DNA of 64,000 nucleotides from Clostridioides difficile ATCC 9689 = DSM 1296 (GTDB taxonomy: Bacteria > Bacillota > Clostridia > Peptostreptococcales > Peptostreptococcaceae). Shown here one piece after another: positions 1-9,062 of the stretch. A program made the position numbers and the translations under genes. Position 1 is the first letter of the stretch, and each line of letters opens with the position of its first letter. The stretch spans positions 2,356,001 through 2,420,000 of the forward strand of contig NZ_CP011968.1 in NCBI RefSeq assembly GCF_001077535.1, read 5' to 3'. A model generated the notes under the pieces. It made no database searches. It was not told the origin of the DNA and saw nothing but the letters and a program-made list of their open reading frames with translations.

Positions 1-1041
1 TAAATTTTTAGAACATGCAAAAACTAAATTTATTTTATCATTAAATTTAACAGCTAATAATGCAATACTATTTTCATATTCTGCAATTTTATTTGCTATC
101 TTATTTACATATTTCAAATCTTCATCATCATAAATTTTTTTAATGACCGAAATATTGCCAACCTTATTTGCTTTTTCAATCATTTCTTTGACCTGATATG
201 TAGATACTACTTCTTCAAGCCTTCTTTTTTTAATTAAAGCCTCTTCCACTTTACTATTTAGATTTACAATACCATTTATAGCATCTTCCTCACTACAGCT
301 TAAATATCTACATATTTTAGTCAAATATATATCCCTCTTCAATACTTCATCCACTGCCCTTTTACCTGCTAGAAACTCTATTCTTGTACTTGACTTATGT
401 TTTTCCCATTTCTTTATTTTTATCATTCTCAATTCACCAGTTGATTTTGGATGCACTCCACAACATGCATTCGTATCTAAATCACCTATTTTTATTACTC
501 TTATCTCTTCATCAGTATTTGGCAAATCACGTCTTAACCAAATCTTTTTTAGTTCTTTTTTCGTTGGAAGTAATGTCTCTACTTGTATATTTTGACGAAT
601 AATTTCATTGGCAAACAACTCTATCTCTCTAATTTTATCCTCTTCTAAATTACCTTCTATATCTACTGTACTATACTCATTTCCCAAATGAAAACCTGTC
701 GTATTTGCATTAAAAGTTTTAAAAAAACATCCAGACAATACATGTTGTCCAAAATGTTGATGCATTCCATCTTCTCTTCTATCCCAATCAATACTACACT
801 TTACCTTATGTATCTTTATAGGTTTTTTATCTAATACATGGTATATTTTTTTTCCATCTTCATACACATTTATTACATCATCATTCTCTATTTTTCCCAG
901 GTCTCCAAACTGACCTCCTCCACCAGGAAAAAAAGCTGTCTTATCTAATAAAACATGATACTTATTTTCTACTTCTTTTATTTCAATTATTTCTGCTGTA
1001 AAATCTCTTATATACTGATTTGTATAATATAATTTTTCCAT
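1..1041 (-). CDS. Alanyl-tRNA editing protein, AlaX-L type (partial, runs off left edge)
   Basis: Reading the minus strand from an ATG at 1041 gives an open frame to base 1, so the C-terminus lies outside the window. The product resembles the stand-alone editing domain of alanyl-tRNA synthetase, which hydrolyses Ser- or Gly-tRNA(Ala) in the cytoplasm. Support: a glycine-rich segment PGGGGQFGDLG (residues 39-49), the zinc motif HFGQH (HxxxH, residues 96-100) and a second metal motif CCGVH near residue 200. About 347 residues are present, and the part after residue ~230 looks like the DHHA1-linked extension of the long AlaX form. A GGAGA ribosome site lies 9 nt upstream of the ATG. No catalytic synthetase domain precedes it, which rules out AlaRS itself. 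Confidence 0.85.
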   Translation of the reverse strand, partial: MEKLYYTNQYIRDFTAEIIEIKEVENKYHVLLDKTAFFPGGGGQFGDLGKIENDDVINVYEDGKKIYHVLDKKPIKIHKVKCSIDWDRREDGMHQHFGQHVLSGCFFKTFNANTTGFHLGNEYSTVDIEGNLEEDKIREIELFANEIIRQNIQVETLLPTKKELKKIWLRRDLPNTDEEIRVIKIGDLDTNACCGVHPKSTGELRMIKIKKWEKHKSSTRIEFLAGKRAVDEVLKRDIYLTKICRYLSCSEEDAINGIVNLNSKVEEALIKKRRLEEVVSTYQVKEMIEKANKVGNISVIKKIYDDEDLKYVNKIANKIAEYENSIALLAVKFNDKINLVFACSKNL

Positions 1042-1300
1042 TATAATTCTATCTCCATTTTCTTAATTCTAGATTACTTTACTTTTTAGATACAAATTTC
1101 AAACTAAGCTTAATTTAATTGTATTAAAATAGAACTCATCCTATTATTTACTAACATCTTCTACTATATTTTAACATATAGATATTAATGTTAACAAATT
1201 TATAATTGTATATTATTCCAATATTTTATAACATGTATATTTACTTATTTTCTTATATAATAAAATGTATATTAAAACATGTTAAATTGCAAAATAAGCT

Positions 1301-1489
1301 TCAATCTCTTTTACTAATTTCATCCATTATTAATGATTTTGAAATATATATTGCTTCTATAATATTCTTAAAACATGTATGATGAGATGTCTCCTCAGAA
1401 AATTTCTTCTGTCCTTTTTCACAATTAATAATACTTGAAGATATTACTCTCAGTGCTTCCACCAATTCTTCTTTTGTATGATAATTCAT
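1301..1489 (-). CDS. Small hypothetical protein, 62 aa
   Basis: A 62-residue soluble helical product with no signal peptide or membrane segment. I do not recognise a family. It is supported by a good ribosome site (GGAG about 8 nt before the ATG at 1489) and by charged, protein-like composition (MNYHTKEELVEALRVISSSI at the start). It stands alone between the AlaX gene and ldh. A cysteine- and histidine-containing stretch (ETSHHTCFKN) sits in the middle but is not a recognisable metal motif. Confidence 0.55.
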   Translation of the reverse strand: MNYHTKEELVEALRVISSSIINCEKGQKKFSEETSHHTCFKNIIEAIYISKSLIMDEISKRD

Positions 1490-1823
1490 AACACATTTAC
1501 TCCTTTATTTTTTAATTTAGAGAAACAGTATACCTCAATTTAATATCATTATAAACTGACATCATTATTATTTATACACATCTTTTATCACTTAAATATT
1601 CTAACTATCAGTGACATTACATATTTTAATAATTATTAATATACATATAATACTTTAATATTCACTAATAGAGAGTATATTAACATTGCTTTTTTAAAAA
1701 TTTTAGTATAAAATCATATTAAATAAATTTTCTGAAATAATAGAATATTAAAATATTCAAAAACAGCTTTTAATAACATCTATAATTTTCAATGTATCGT
1801 TATTTTAGGGGGAGTGATTTAAA
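1490..1823. other. Intergenic region upstream of ldh
   Basis: No gene is supported here. The only promoter-like pair I see for ldh is TTGCTT (1686-1691) and TATAAA (1707-1712), whose 15-nt spacing is short. This would leave a leader of about 105 nt. No Rex-type operator (TTGTTAA-N-TTAACAA) is visible in the interval. Confidence 0.3.
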
Positions 1824-2792
1824 ATGGCAATAAAGCCAAGAAAAATATCTATTGTAGGTTCAGGGCATGTTGGTTCTCATTGTGGATTTAGTTTAATAAC
1901 TCAAGGAGTTTGTGATGAACTCTTTATGATTGATATAGATGAATCTAAATCAAAAGCTCAAGCTTTAGATTTAGCTGATGCAGTTTCATATCTGCCACAT
2001 AAAGTACATATAGAAAAAGGAACTTTTTCTGACTGTAAAGATTCTGACATAGTAGTGATAAGTGTTGCAGACTCTTCAGAAGGGCCTTTACGTAGACAAA
2101 ACACAACTAGATTAGATTTACTAAGACCAACTATTGGAATGATAAAATCTATAGTAAAACCCATAGTTGATTCTGGCTTTGATGGTATATTTGTAGTCAT
2201 ATCTAATCCTGTTGATGTAGTTACAAATTATATTTGGGAAAAATCTGGCTTTCCTAAAAACAAAGTCATTGGAACTGGAACAGCTTTAGATTCAACAAGA
2301 CTTAGAAGGATTTTATCTGAAGAAACTGGAATCGCTCAACAATCAATTCAAGCTTATTCTATGGGTGAACATGGAGATTCTCAAATGGTTCCTTGGTCTC
2401 ATGTTTCAATTGGTGGTAAACCAATCTTAGACATGATAAAAGACAACCCAAGTACTTATAGCAATTTAGACTTACCATCAATAGTTGAAAAAAATAAAAA
2501 AACAGGAATAAGTATAATAAATGGTAAAGATTGTACAGAATTTGGTATAGGTACTGCTTTAGTAGAAATTGTAAAAGCTATACTACACAATGAGAAAAAA
2601 GTTCTTCCAGTTTCTACATTACTAGAAGGTCAATATAACGAAAGAAATGTATTTGCAGGTGTTCCATGTGTTATAGGAAAAGATGGTATTGAAGAAATTA
2701 TTGAAATCAATATGACTGAATATGAGCAAAACGAATTTAATAAATCTTGTTCTGTTTTAAGGGAATATATTGCACTTTCAAAAACACTTTAG
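1824..2792 (+). CDS. ldh: L-lactate dehydrogenase / L-2-hydroxyacid dehydrogenase
   Basis: NAD-dependent cytosolic enzyme of the LDH/malate dehydrogenase family, 322 residues, reducing pyruvate (or a related 2-oxoacid) to the L-hydroxyacid. Visible features are the nucleotide motif GSGHVG (residues 12-17), acidic residues after beta-strand 2 (D37/D39) that favour NAD over NADP, the NPVDVVT strand, and the catalytic histidine in GEHGDS near residue 180. The substrate loop before the conserved TRLDLL is unusual (EGPLRRQNTTRLDLL), where typical L-LDH has a GQ/GE-TRLDL pattern, so a larger 2-oxoacid such as 2-oxoisocaproate remains possible. A GGGGGAG site precedes the ATG. The gene is monocistronic and ends in a bidirectional terminator. 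Confidence 0.85.
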   Translation: MAIKPRKISIVGSGHVGSHCGFSLITQGVCDELFMIDIDESKSKAQALDLADAVSYLPHKVHIEKGTFSDCKDSDIVVISVADSSEGPLRRQNTTRLDLLRPTIGMIKSIVKPIVDSGFDGIFVVISNPVDVVTNYIWEKSGFPKNKVIGTGTALDSTRLRRILSEETGIAQQSIQAYSMGEHGDSQMVPWSHVSIGGKPILDMIKDNPSTYSNLDLPSIVEKNKKTGISIINGKDCTEFGIGTALVEIVKAILHNEKKVLPVSTLLEGQYNERNVFAGVPCVIGKDGIEEIIEINMTEYEQNEFNKSCSVLREYIALSKTL

Positions 2793-2813
2793 ATTCAATA
2801 TTCTTTCTTACAC

Positions 2814-2890
2814 TAAAAGCAGGTAAATGACTTATTGAAAAGACTTTTAACTAAGTTAATGTTTAAATCATTTGTACCTGCTTTTAATTT
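2814..2890. terminator. Bidirectional terminator between ldh and the ImmA-type gene
   Basis: Long hairpin with arms AAAGCAGGTAAATGA (2815-2829) and TCATTTGTACCTGCTTT (2868-2884), flanked by A/T-rich ends on both sides. It lies between convergent genes, so it probably serves both strands. Confidence 0.7.
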
Positions 2891-2908
2891 TAATACTAAA
2901 ATATAAAC

Positions 2909-4039
2909 CTATTTTTTACCATCAAATTTTATAACTTTACTTTTTTTATTTACCTCTTGAGATAACAATCCTTTTTTCAATCCCATCAATAATTCTAAGT
3001 CTTCTGGATAAAGATTTATTCCAAATTCCTCTAAACTTGATACTATACTATTTACACTCATTATTTTATTTTCTATCAATAATTCAACTGCTCTTTTTAA
3101 ATACGTTGGGCTTGAACCTTTCATTTTGTCTAGTGGTTCTTCTATCAACCAGCCTTTTTTATCCATTTCATTCATAAGATAATTGTATTTTTTGTAATTT
3201 ATCTTTTCTAGATTATATGCTCTAAAAATCATAGCAGATATAGGTACAATCCATTTTTTCTTTAGTTCTACATAATAATCTAAATCTTCTGGATGAGTCA
3301 AATCTTTTAAAAAACTCTCTTTTGGCAATAAAAATGCACAGGCATACTCATCTTCTGAAAATTGCTTACTTGGTATTCTTAATTCACTTGATATTATATA
3401 TCCAAGCTCACATGCCAAAGTATAATTTCTAATTGATGCTGACTTTTTGTCATTACCCAGAGATATTAGATATTTAGATTCTTTACTAATTCTCTGTTTT
3501 TGAGTAAAGATAGTTGCCCCTTTTCTATCTACATTCATACCTGATATTATAATCCCTTTAGACTCTAACAAACTTACCATATTTACTATTGGAGTACTAT
3601 TTAAATCCCAAAACTCTCTAGTCTTATATGCAAGAGATTCTATATCATTTATATTAATATCTGACATTACTTTTCTATTTGGCAAGTTTTCTTTTGGAAA
3701 CTTAATATAATTCTCCATAAATGAATATATTTTATGTATTATAATTATTTTTTCTCTATAAGAAATCTCTTCTACTCTAGGTAGTTTAGATTGAGGGTTA
3801 AAGTGGCTATCCTCTACAACGATATTTATATTTTCATTTTTATAAAAATACTCTTTTGGAAAATTTAATATATTAGATAATTTTAATGTATTTTCTATAT
3901 TTGGTACATACTTATTTTCCTCAAAAGCTTTTAAATCTTTTTTATTTATTTTAGTTTCTTTAGACAACTGTTCTATCGTCTTTGCTCTAAAAATTCTAGC
4001 TGATTTTAATCTCTTTCCATTAAAGTCTTTTAAATTCAT
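2909..4039 (-). CDS. XRE-family regulator with ImmA/IrrE-like (DUF955) domain, degenerate metal motif
   Basis: An N-terminal helix-turn-helix (about residues 5-60) is followed by a DUF955-like domain (about 155-290). This is the architecture of regulators such as IrrE or ImmA-linked repressors. In active members the helix carries HExxH; here the matching sequence is CELGY (residues 210-214 from the chosen start), so both zinc-binding histidines are replaced. The downstream acidic motif SEDEYACAFLLP is kept. Proteolytic activity is therefore doubtful and a ligand-sensing or DNA-binding role is more likely. A longer frame begins at a TTG at 4057, but AAAGAGAG fits the ATG at 4039 better. Target genes cannot be told from the context; ldh is convergent and msrAB is upstream on the same strand. 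Confidence 0.7.
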   Translation of the reverse strand: MNLKDFNGKRLKSARIFRAKTIEQLSKETKINKKDLKAFEENKYVPNIENTLKLSNILNFPKEYFYKNENINIVVEDSHFNPQSKLPRVEEISYREKIIIIHKIYSFMENYIKFPKENLPNRKVMSDININDIESLAYKTREFWDLNSTPIVNMVSLLESKGIIISGMNVDRKGATIFTQKQRISKESKYLISLGNDKKSASIRNYTLACELGYIISSELRIPSKQFSEDEYACAFLLPKESFLKDLTHPEDLDYYVELKKKWIVPISAMIFRAYNLEKINYKKYNYLMNEMDKKGWLIEEPLDKMKGSSPTYLKRAVELLIENKIMSVNSIVSSLEEFGINLYPEDLELLMGLKKGLLSQEVNKKSKVIKFDGKK

Positions 4040-4126
4040 TTGTTTTCTCTCTTTCAAAATTAAATTCTTAATCTATTGGTATAAATAAGATTACAATTAA
4101 TAATTTATCATACTATTGACAAAAAA

Positions 4127-4166
4127 ACAAAAGGTGAAAATATTTTTTTATATTTTCACCTTTTAG
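4127..4166 (-). terminator. Rho-independent terminator of msrAB
   Basis: Stem AAAAGGTGAAAATAT / ATTTTCACCTTTT with a T-rich loop, followed on the minus strand by TTTTGTTTTTTTG. It lies just downstream of the msrAB stop. Confidence 0.75.
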
Positions 4167-4191
4167 ATAAGTTTATAATAAATATTCCTAA

Positions 4192-5145
4192 TTACTCAAA
4201 AAGTTTTAAATATTCTCCATATCCTAAAGCTTCCATATTTTCTCTTGGTATAAATTTAAGAGAAGCAGAATTTATACAATATCTTAAACCTCCAAGTTCT
4301 TTTGGACCATCATCAAATACATGACCTAAATGAGAATTTCCTTTAGCACTTCTTACTTCAACTCTGTACATACCTTGTGAGAAATCACTTCTCTCAATGA
4401 TAGATTTATCTATAACTGGCTTTGAAAAACTTGGCCACCCACATCCAGAATCAAATTTATCTTTTGAAGAAAATAACACTTCTCCACTTACAATATCAAC
4501 ATAAATTCCCTCTTTGTTATTATCATAATATTCATTTTCAAAAGGTACTTCTGTCATATCATTTTGAGTAACTTCAAATTGTATAGGAGTTAAAGTCTTT
4601 TTTAACTCTTCCCTATTTATATTGTTTCCATCCCAATGACTTTTTACAAAATTATATCTTCCAGACCCTTTATAATACATATTGTAGTTTAATGGTCTTT
4701 TTTTATAATAATCCTGATGATTTTCTTCTGCTTCGTAGAATTTAGTTGCTGGAATTATATCAGTCACTATTTTACTATCAAATATTTTACTATTTTCCAG
4801 ATGTTCTCTTGACTCTAAAGCTATATTTTTTTGTTCTTCATCATGATAAAATATAGCAGTCTTATATTGAGTTCCCCTATCACCAAATTGTCCACCATCA
4901 TCTGTAGGATTAATCTGTTTCCAGAAGATATTTAGAAGTTCATCATAACTTATTATATCATCATCATATGTTATTTGAATTGCTTCTAAATGACCAGTAG
5001 TTCCTGAACATACCTCTTGATATGTAGGGTTTTCAACATGACCACCTGTATATCCAGAAACTACTTTAATAACTCCATCATACTTATCAAAAGGTTTTAC
5101 CATACACCAAAAACATCCACCTGCAAAAGTAGCAAGTTTTATCAT
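4192..5145 (-). CDS. msrAB: Bifunctional methionine sulfoxide reductase MsrA-MsrB
   Basis: Fused enzyme of 317 residues that repairs both S- and R-methionine sulfoxide in oxidised proteins. The MsrA half (about 1-165) carries GGCFWC (residues 9-14) with catalytic Cys11. The MsrB half (about 185-317) carries SGCGWPSF and the catalytic cysteine in RYCINSA (about Cys290). The CxxC pairs that bind structural zinc in many MsrB proteins are absent, so this is the zinc-free form. The frame extends to a GTG at 5154, but AAGGAG is 8 nt before the ATG at 5145, giving MIKLATF as the likely N-terminus. It is monocistronic, with its own terminator. Confidence 0.92.
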   Translation of the reverse strand: MIKLATFAGGCFWCMVKPFDKYDGVIKVVSGYTGGHVENPTYQEVCSGTTGHLEAIQITYDDDIISYDELLNIFWKQINPTDDGGQFGDRGTQYKTAIFYHDEEQKNIALESREHLENSKIFDSKIVTDIIPATKFYEAEENHQDYYKKRPLNYNMYYKGSGRYNFVKSHWDGNNINREELKKTLTPIQFEVTQNDMTEVPFENEYYDNNKEGIYVDIVSGEVLFSSKDKFDSGCGWPSFSKPVIDKSIIERSDFSQGMYRVEVRSAKGNSHLGHVFDDGPKELGGLRYCINSASLKFIPRENMEALGYGEYLKLFE

Positions 5146-5268
5146 TTTCATCACTCCTTAAATAAATTATACTTTATTTATTCCCTAAGAAGTAACTTAA
5201 TAATCTGCATTTTATTATTTTTACCTACTCAATGAAATCATGTGTAAAAATACAATTGCAAATTGAAT

Positions 5269-6174
5269 CTAATTTCTATAAAAGCTCTTTTTCTTTATCC
5301 ATCCAAAAGCATCTTTTATATCACAATTTTCTCCTAAAGACATTAGATATTCTAATGCATCACAATCATCCATAGCTACATCTTTTTCCATCTTAGGATT
5401 TAATCTATAGTAATTATCTCCAAGAAGTTTTTGAGAAAATAACTGACTCATTTGAGAATTTCCTTCTAAGGTAATAGATATAATTGGTAAATCAGGTTCT
5501 TTATTAATTATCCAGTCAATAGCTCCCCATTCGGTAGTATCTGCCTTTATACTGTTATATACATATCCAGTCCCTATTGAAAAAAGTCTTGTATTCTTAA
5601 GTCTAAATCCACTATCAATGGCATGAATTATACACGCTAAACTCGGGTCAGTTGCTATTATTCCTCCATCAACATGACGATTATATGTTGGAAAAAATAC
5701 CGGAGCAGCACTACTTGCCATTGCTACATCTACAACTTTGCTAGTCTTTGTAAAAGAATTTGGCATATTGTTATAAAATACTGGTTTCCATGCATTTTCC
5801 TCATTTCCTATATAAAAACTTGGTATCATTACTAATTTATTTAAATCTTTTAATTCTAGTTCCTCTGGAAATATACTTAATAAAACTTCTTTTAAGTTTT
5901 TGTTTTCATACTTTGGTCTGAGTATTTCTGCATAACTTTTATTAAAAATATACTTTGAATTTTCAATTGAGTAAAGTTCTTTTATCTCTTTAGGGCTTAC
6001 ACCATACGCAAGCCCTAGTGCAATTAGACTCCCTGTAGATGTACCTCCAAACATATTTATATTGTTTAATAGATTTGGATACTCTTTTACTATCCTCTCA
6101 AGTATGGATATACTCAATGCCCCTTTTAATCCACCACCATCAAATGCCAATATATTAAAATTAGAATTTTTCAT
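5269..6174 (-). CDS. Patatin-like phospholipase family protein
   Basis: Predicted acyl hydrolase of about 301 residues with a Ser-Asp dyad. It shows the oxyanion glycine loop DGGGLKG (residues 12-18), the nucleophile elbow GTSTG (Ser46), and the catalytic aspartate in HVDGGIIATDPS. There is no signal peptide or membrane anchor, so it should be cytoplasmic. An in-frame ATG at 6192 is possible, but GGGGG lies 9 nt before the ATG at 6174 and the family motif then starts at residue 12, as is usual. CBASS effectors of the CapV type belong to the same fold, but no cyclase or other defence partner is adjacent, so a housekeeping lipase is the simpler reading. Confidence 0.8.
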   Translation of the reverse strand: MKNSNFNILAFDGGGLKGALSISILERIVKEYPNLLNNINMFGGTSTGSLIALGLAYGVSPKEIKELYSIENSKYIFNKSYAEILRPKYENKNLKEVLLSIFPEELELKDLNKLVMIPSFYIGNEENAWKPVFYNNMPNSFTKTSKVVDVAMASSAAPVFFPTYNRHVDGGIIATDPSLACIIHAIDSGFRLKNTRLFSIGTGYVYNSIKADTTEWGAIDWIINKEPDLPIISITLEGNSQMSQLFSQKLLGDNYYRLNPKMEKDVAMDDCDALEYLMSLGENCDIKDAFGWIKKKSFYRN

Positions 6175-6544
6175 ATACATATACCCCCACATAAAACACC
6201 TTATATTTTAAATTTTAATCAAAATAATTTCACTATAGTATATATATTTTATGCAAGTTACATATTACAATGTTCCTCTTTTAATATTTAAGTTACATTC
6301 AAACCTTTAATACTTAAAATAAAATATATAAGATATTATATATCTAAGTATTATAAATTTAATACAAAAATTCTTAAAAGAATATACTGAAAGCAGGTTT
6401 ATTTTTCAATTATTACAAAAAATAAATAAAGGGTCATCTCAAAATTGATTTTTTAATCAAATTTTAAGTTTAACCCCTTATCTTAATTGTGGCATACTTA
6501 AAAATATTTTAACTATAAATATCTTTAAGTATAGATATATTTAT
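6175..6544. other. Intergenic region between hcp and the patatin gene
   Basis: No gene is supported. It holds a hairpin at 6494-6532 (arms ATACTTAAA and TTTAAGTAT, extended by ATATTT/AAATAT), just past the hcp stop and likely its terminator although the T tail is poor. A second weaker hairpin lies at about 6440-6468 (ATTGATT/AATCAAAT). Confidence 0.5.
6494..6532 (-). terminator. Hairpin downstream of hcp
   Basis: Inverted repeat of about 15 bp with one mismatch, 13 nt after the hcp stop codon. It lacks a strong T run, so it may act as a 3' end stabiliser rather than a full terminator. Confidence 0.4.
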
Positions 6545-8137
6545 TTATCCTAAAATCTTCTTCATATCTTCTTCAGGAGTAGATATAGGTGTCAATGCAA
6601 ATTTATCAACCAATATATCTAATACATTCTTAGATAAGAATGCTGGCAAAGAAGGCCCTATATAGATATTTTTGATACCTAAATGAAGTAGTGTAAGAAG
6701 TATACAAACAGCTTTCTGCTCATACCATGACAGTACCATGCTAAGAGGCAAATCATTTACTCCACATTCAAAAGCATTTGCCAATGAAACTGCCACTTTA
6801 ATTGCACTATAAGCATCATTACATTGTCCCATATCCATTAAACGAGGTAAGCCACCTATATCCCCAAGGTCTAAATCATTAAATCTATATTTTCCACATG
6901 CAAGTGTCAATATAACAGTGTCTTTAGGAGCTTGTTTTACAAATTCAGTGTAATAATTTCTTCCAGGTTTTGCACCATCACAACCTCCAACCAATAAAAA
7001 GTGTCTTATAGCTCCACTCTTTACAGCATCTACTACTTTATCTTGTACAGATGAAACTGTACCTCTTGCAAAACCAGTAGTTAATGTATCTCCTCCATTA
7101 ATACCAGTCATATGAACATCTTCTCTATATCCTCCAAGTTCAAGAGCTTTTTCTATTACACTAGAAAAATCTTTATCTTCATCAATATGAACCATACCTG
7201 GATAAGCAACTACTTCTGTAGTAAATACTCTATCTCTATAACTATCTTTAACAGGCATTAAACAGTTTGTTGTAAATAATATTGGAGCAGGAATATTATC
7301 AAATTCTTTTTGCTGGTTTTGCCATGCTGTACCAAAATTACCTTTTAGATGTTTATATTCTTTTAGTTTTGGATATGCATGTGCTGGTAATAACTCACCA
7401 TGAGTATATATATTTATACCCTTATCTTTCGTTTGTTCTAATAATTTGTGTAAATCATAAAGGTCATGTCCTGTAACTACAATAAATGGCCCTTTCTCGA
7501 TTTTCATAGATACCTGAGTCGGTTCTGGTGTTCCATAAGTTTCAGTATTTGCTCTATCAAGCAATTCCATACATTTTAAGTTTATTTCTCCAGTTTTCAT
7601 AACTAGACCTAAAAGTTCGTCAATAGACAAGTCTCCTCCAACTGCTATTAATCCTTCATAGAAAAATTCATTTACGTCTTTGTCTGTATAACCAAGTACC
7701 ATTGCATGATATGCATAGGCAGCCATACCTCTTAATCCAAATAAGATTAATGATTTTAATGAACGTATGTCCTCATTATCATTCCATAAATCCTTCATAT
7801 CATAGTTATCATTTCTATTACAAGTTGTTGAACAATCTGAACATCTAGGTACAAGCTTACTTTTTTCTACCTCAGTTTTTTCAATTTGTCTTTTTATAGC
7901 TTCATCATCAAAACTTACATTCGTTATAGTAGTGAATAGCCCCTCTATCATAATTTTATCTGTTTCACTTGTTGGTCTATTCTTATTTCCAATAGTTGCT
8001 CTTGAAAGACCAATCAACACTCCTGTAAGTTCGTCTTGTAAGTTAGCTGTACCCCCCTTTTTACCACAGACACCATTTATAGTACAACCTTTACCTCCTG
8101 CTGTTTGTTCACATTGAAAACAAAACATTTTTTCCAT
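6545..8137 (-). CDS. hcp: Hydroxylamine reductase (hybrid cluster protein)
   Basis: Hybrid cluster protein, 530 residues, a cytoplasmic Fe-S-O enzyme reducing hydroxylamine in vitro and linked to nitric oxide detoxification. N-terminal cysteines C6, C9, C18 and C24 bind the cubane cluster. C-terminal conserved segments include GINGGDTLTTGFARG, FLVGGCDGA and LTLACGKYRFN, which supply ligands of the hybrid cluster. The start has GGGAGG 8 nt upstream. It lies 59 nt after the 4Fe-4S protein gene at 8197..8922, the probable electron donor, so the two are likely one operon. Confidence 0.95.
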   Translation of the reverse strand: MEKMFCFQCEQTAGGKGCTINGVCGKKGGTANLQDELTGVLIGLSRATIGNKNRPTSETDKIMIEGLFTTITNVSFDDEAIKRQIEKTEVEKSKLVPRCSDCSTTCNRNDNYDMKDLWNDNEDIRSLKSLILFGLRGMAAYAYHAMVLGYTDKDVNEFFYEGLIAVGGDLSIDELLGLVMKTGEINLKCMELLDRANTETYGTPEPTQVSMKIEKGPFIVVTGHDLYDLHKLLEQTKDKGINIYTHGELLPAHAYPKLKEYKHLKGNFGTAWQNQQKEFDNIPAPILFTTNCLMPVKDSYRDRVFTTEVVAYPGMVHIDEDKDFSSVIEKALELGGYREDVHMTGINGGDTLTTGFARGTVSSVQDKVVDAVKSGAIRHFLLVGGCDGAKPGRNYYTEFVKQAPKDTVILTLACGKYRFNDLDLGDIGGLPRLMDMGQCNDAYSAIKVAVSLANAFECGVNDLPLSMVLSWYEQKAVCILLTLLHLGIKNIYIGPSLPAFLSKNVLDILVDKFALTPISTPEEDMKKILG

Positions 8138-8196
8138 TTTTTATTCCTCCCTTTTTATTTATTAAAATTTATTATATTTTTCTATAATTCACTTAA

Positions 8197-8922
8197 TTAA
8201 ATTTCTCCATCTACAATTTTTCCATCTACAGATATAGTAACTATTTGCCATGGTATCATTTTTCCACTATTTTGTAGAGCTGTCTTAACAGCATTTACTA
8301 TACCACCACAGCAAGGAACTTCCATACGTGTTACTACTATATTTTTAATATCATTTTCTTTTAAAATCTCTGTAAGTTTTTCAGCATAGTCAACTTCATC
8401 AAGTTTAGGGCATCCGATTAATGTAACCTTATTTTTCATAAATTTATTATGAAAATTTCCATATGCATACGCTGTACAGTCTGCTGCTATTAAAAGACTT
8501 GCATTCTTTAAATATGATGCATTAGTTGGTACTAATTTTATTTGTACTGGCCATTGATTAAGTTGAGAACCTTTTATCTCTACTATATCATTGCTTATAG
8601 ACGTACTATTTGAAACCTCTCTATTTATTGACTTAGACTGAGAACCTGGACATCCACATGCTAAAGTTTTCTTTTGTGCTTTCTTTGCTTCCATATTTGC
8701 TTTTACTGCAGCTTCATCATATTCTGCTGCTTCTCTATACTCAAATGAAATCGCATTTGTTGGACAAGTTGGCAGACAATCTCCCAGCCCATCACAATAG
8801 TCATCTCTTAAAAGTTTTGCTTTTCCATTTACCATTCCTATAGCTTCTTCATGACAAGCTTCAACACATAGTCCACAACCATTACACTTTTCCTCATCAA
8901 TTTTAATTATTTTTCTCATCAT
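8197..8922 (-). CDS. 4Fe-4S binding protein, likely redox partner of Hcp
   Basis: A 241-residue protein with an N-terminal double-cluster ferredoxin domain: CNGCGLCVEACHEEA (about residues 14-28) and CDGLGDCLPTCP (about 43-54). The rest has several cysteines (LACGCPG, ADCTAYAYG, PCCGGIVNAV) that may hold another cluster. It has no signal sequence. Position directly before hcp, and divergent from a Crp/Fnr regulator, fits a dedicated electron carrier for nitrosative-stress defence; this is inference from context. Two ATGs (8922, 8919) are possible; AGGTG fits either. Confidence 0.85.
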   Translation of the reverse strand: MMRKIIKIDEEKCNGCGLCVEACHEEAIGMVNGKAKLLRDDYCDGLGDCLPTCPTNAISFEYREAAEYDEAAVKANMEAKKAQKKTLACGCPGSQSKSINREVSNSTSISNDIVEIKGSQLNQWPVQIKLVPTNASYLKNASLLIAADCTAYAYGNFHNKFMKNKVTLIGCPKLDEVDYAEKLTEILKENDIKNIVVTRMEVPCCGGIVNAVKTALQNSGKMIPWQIVTISVDGKIVDGEI

Positions 8923-9062
8923 TTATATCACCTCATAAAATTTTTTTAATTTAAAGTATTGATTTCTTATATATTTATTTTTAATACCTATATTTCTTTA
9001 TTTCAAATTTCTTGTAGTAGGATTTTTATATCCCCTTGCTTTTATAAACTTAGTATAGTACA

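Noticed and set aside
1188-1200. Rex operator for ldh (TGTTAACA at about 1191-1198)
   Set aside because: Only the core palindrome is present, and it lies more than 600 nt upstream with a gene between it and ldh.
5269-6174. CBASS-type patatin phospholipase effector
   Set aside because: No cGAS/DncV-like cyclase or ancillary defence gene is adjacent; the family is widespread.
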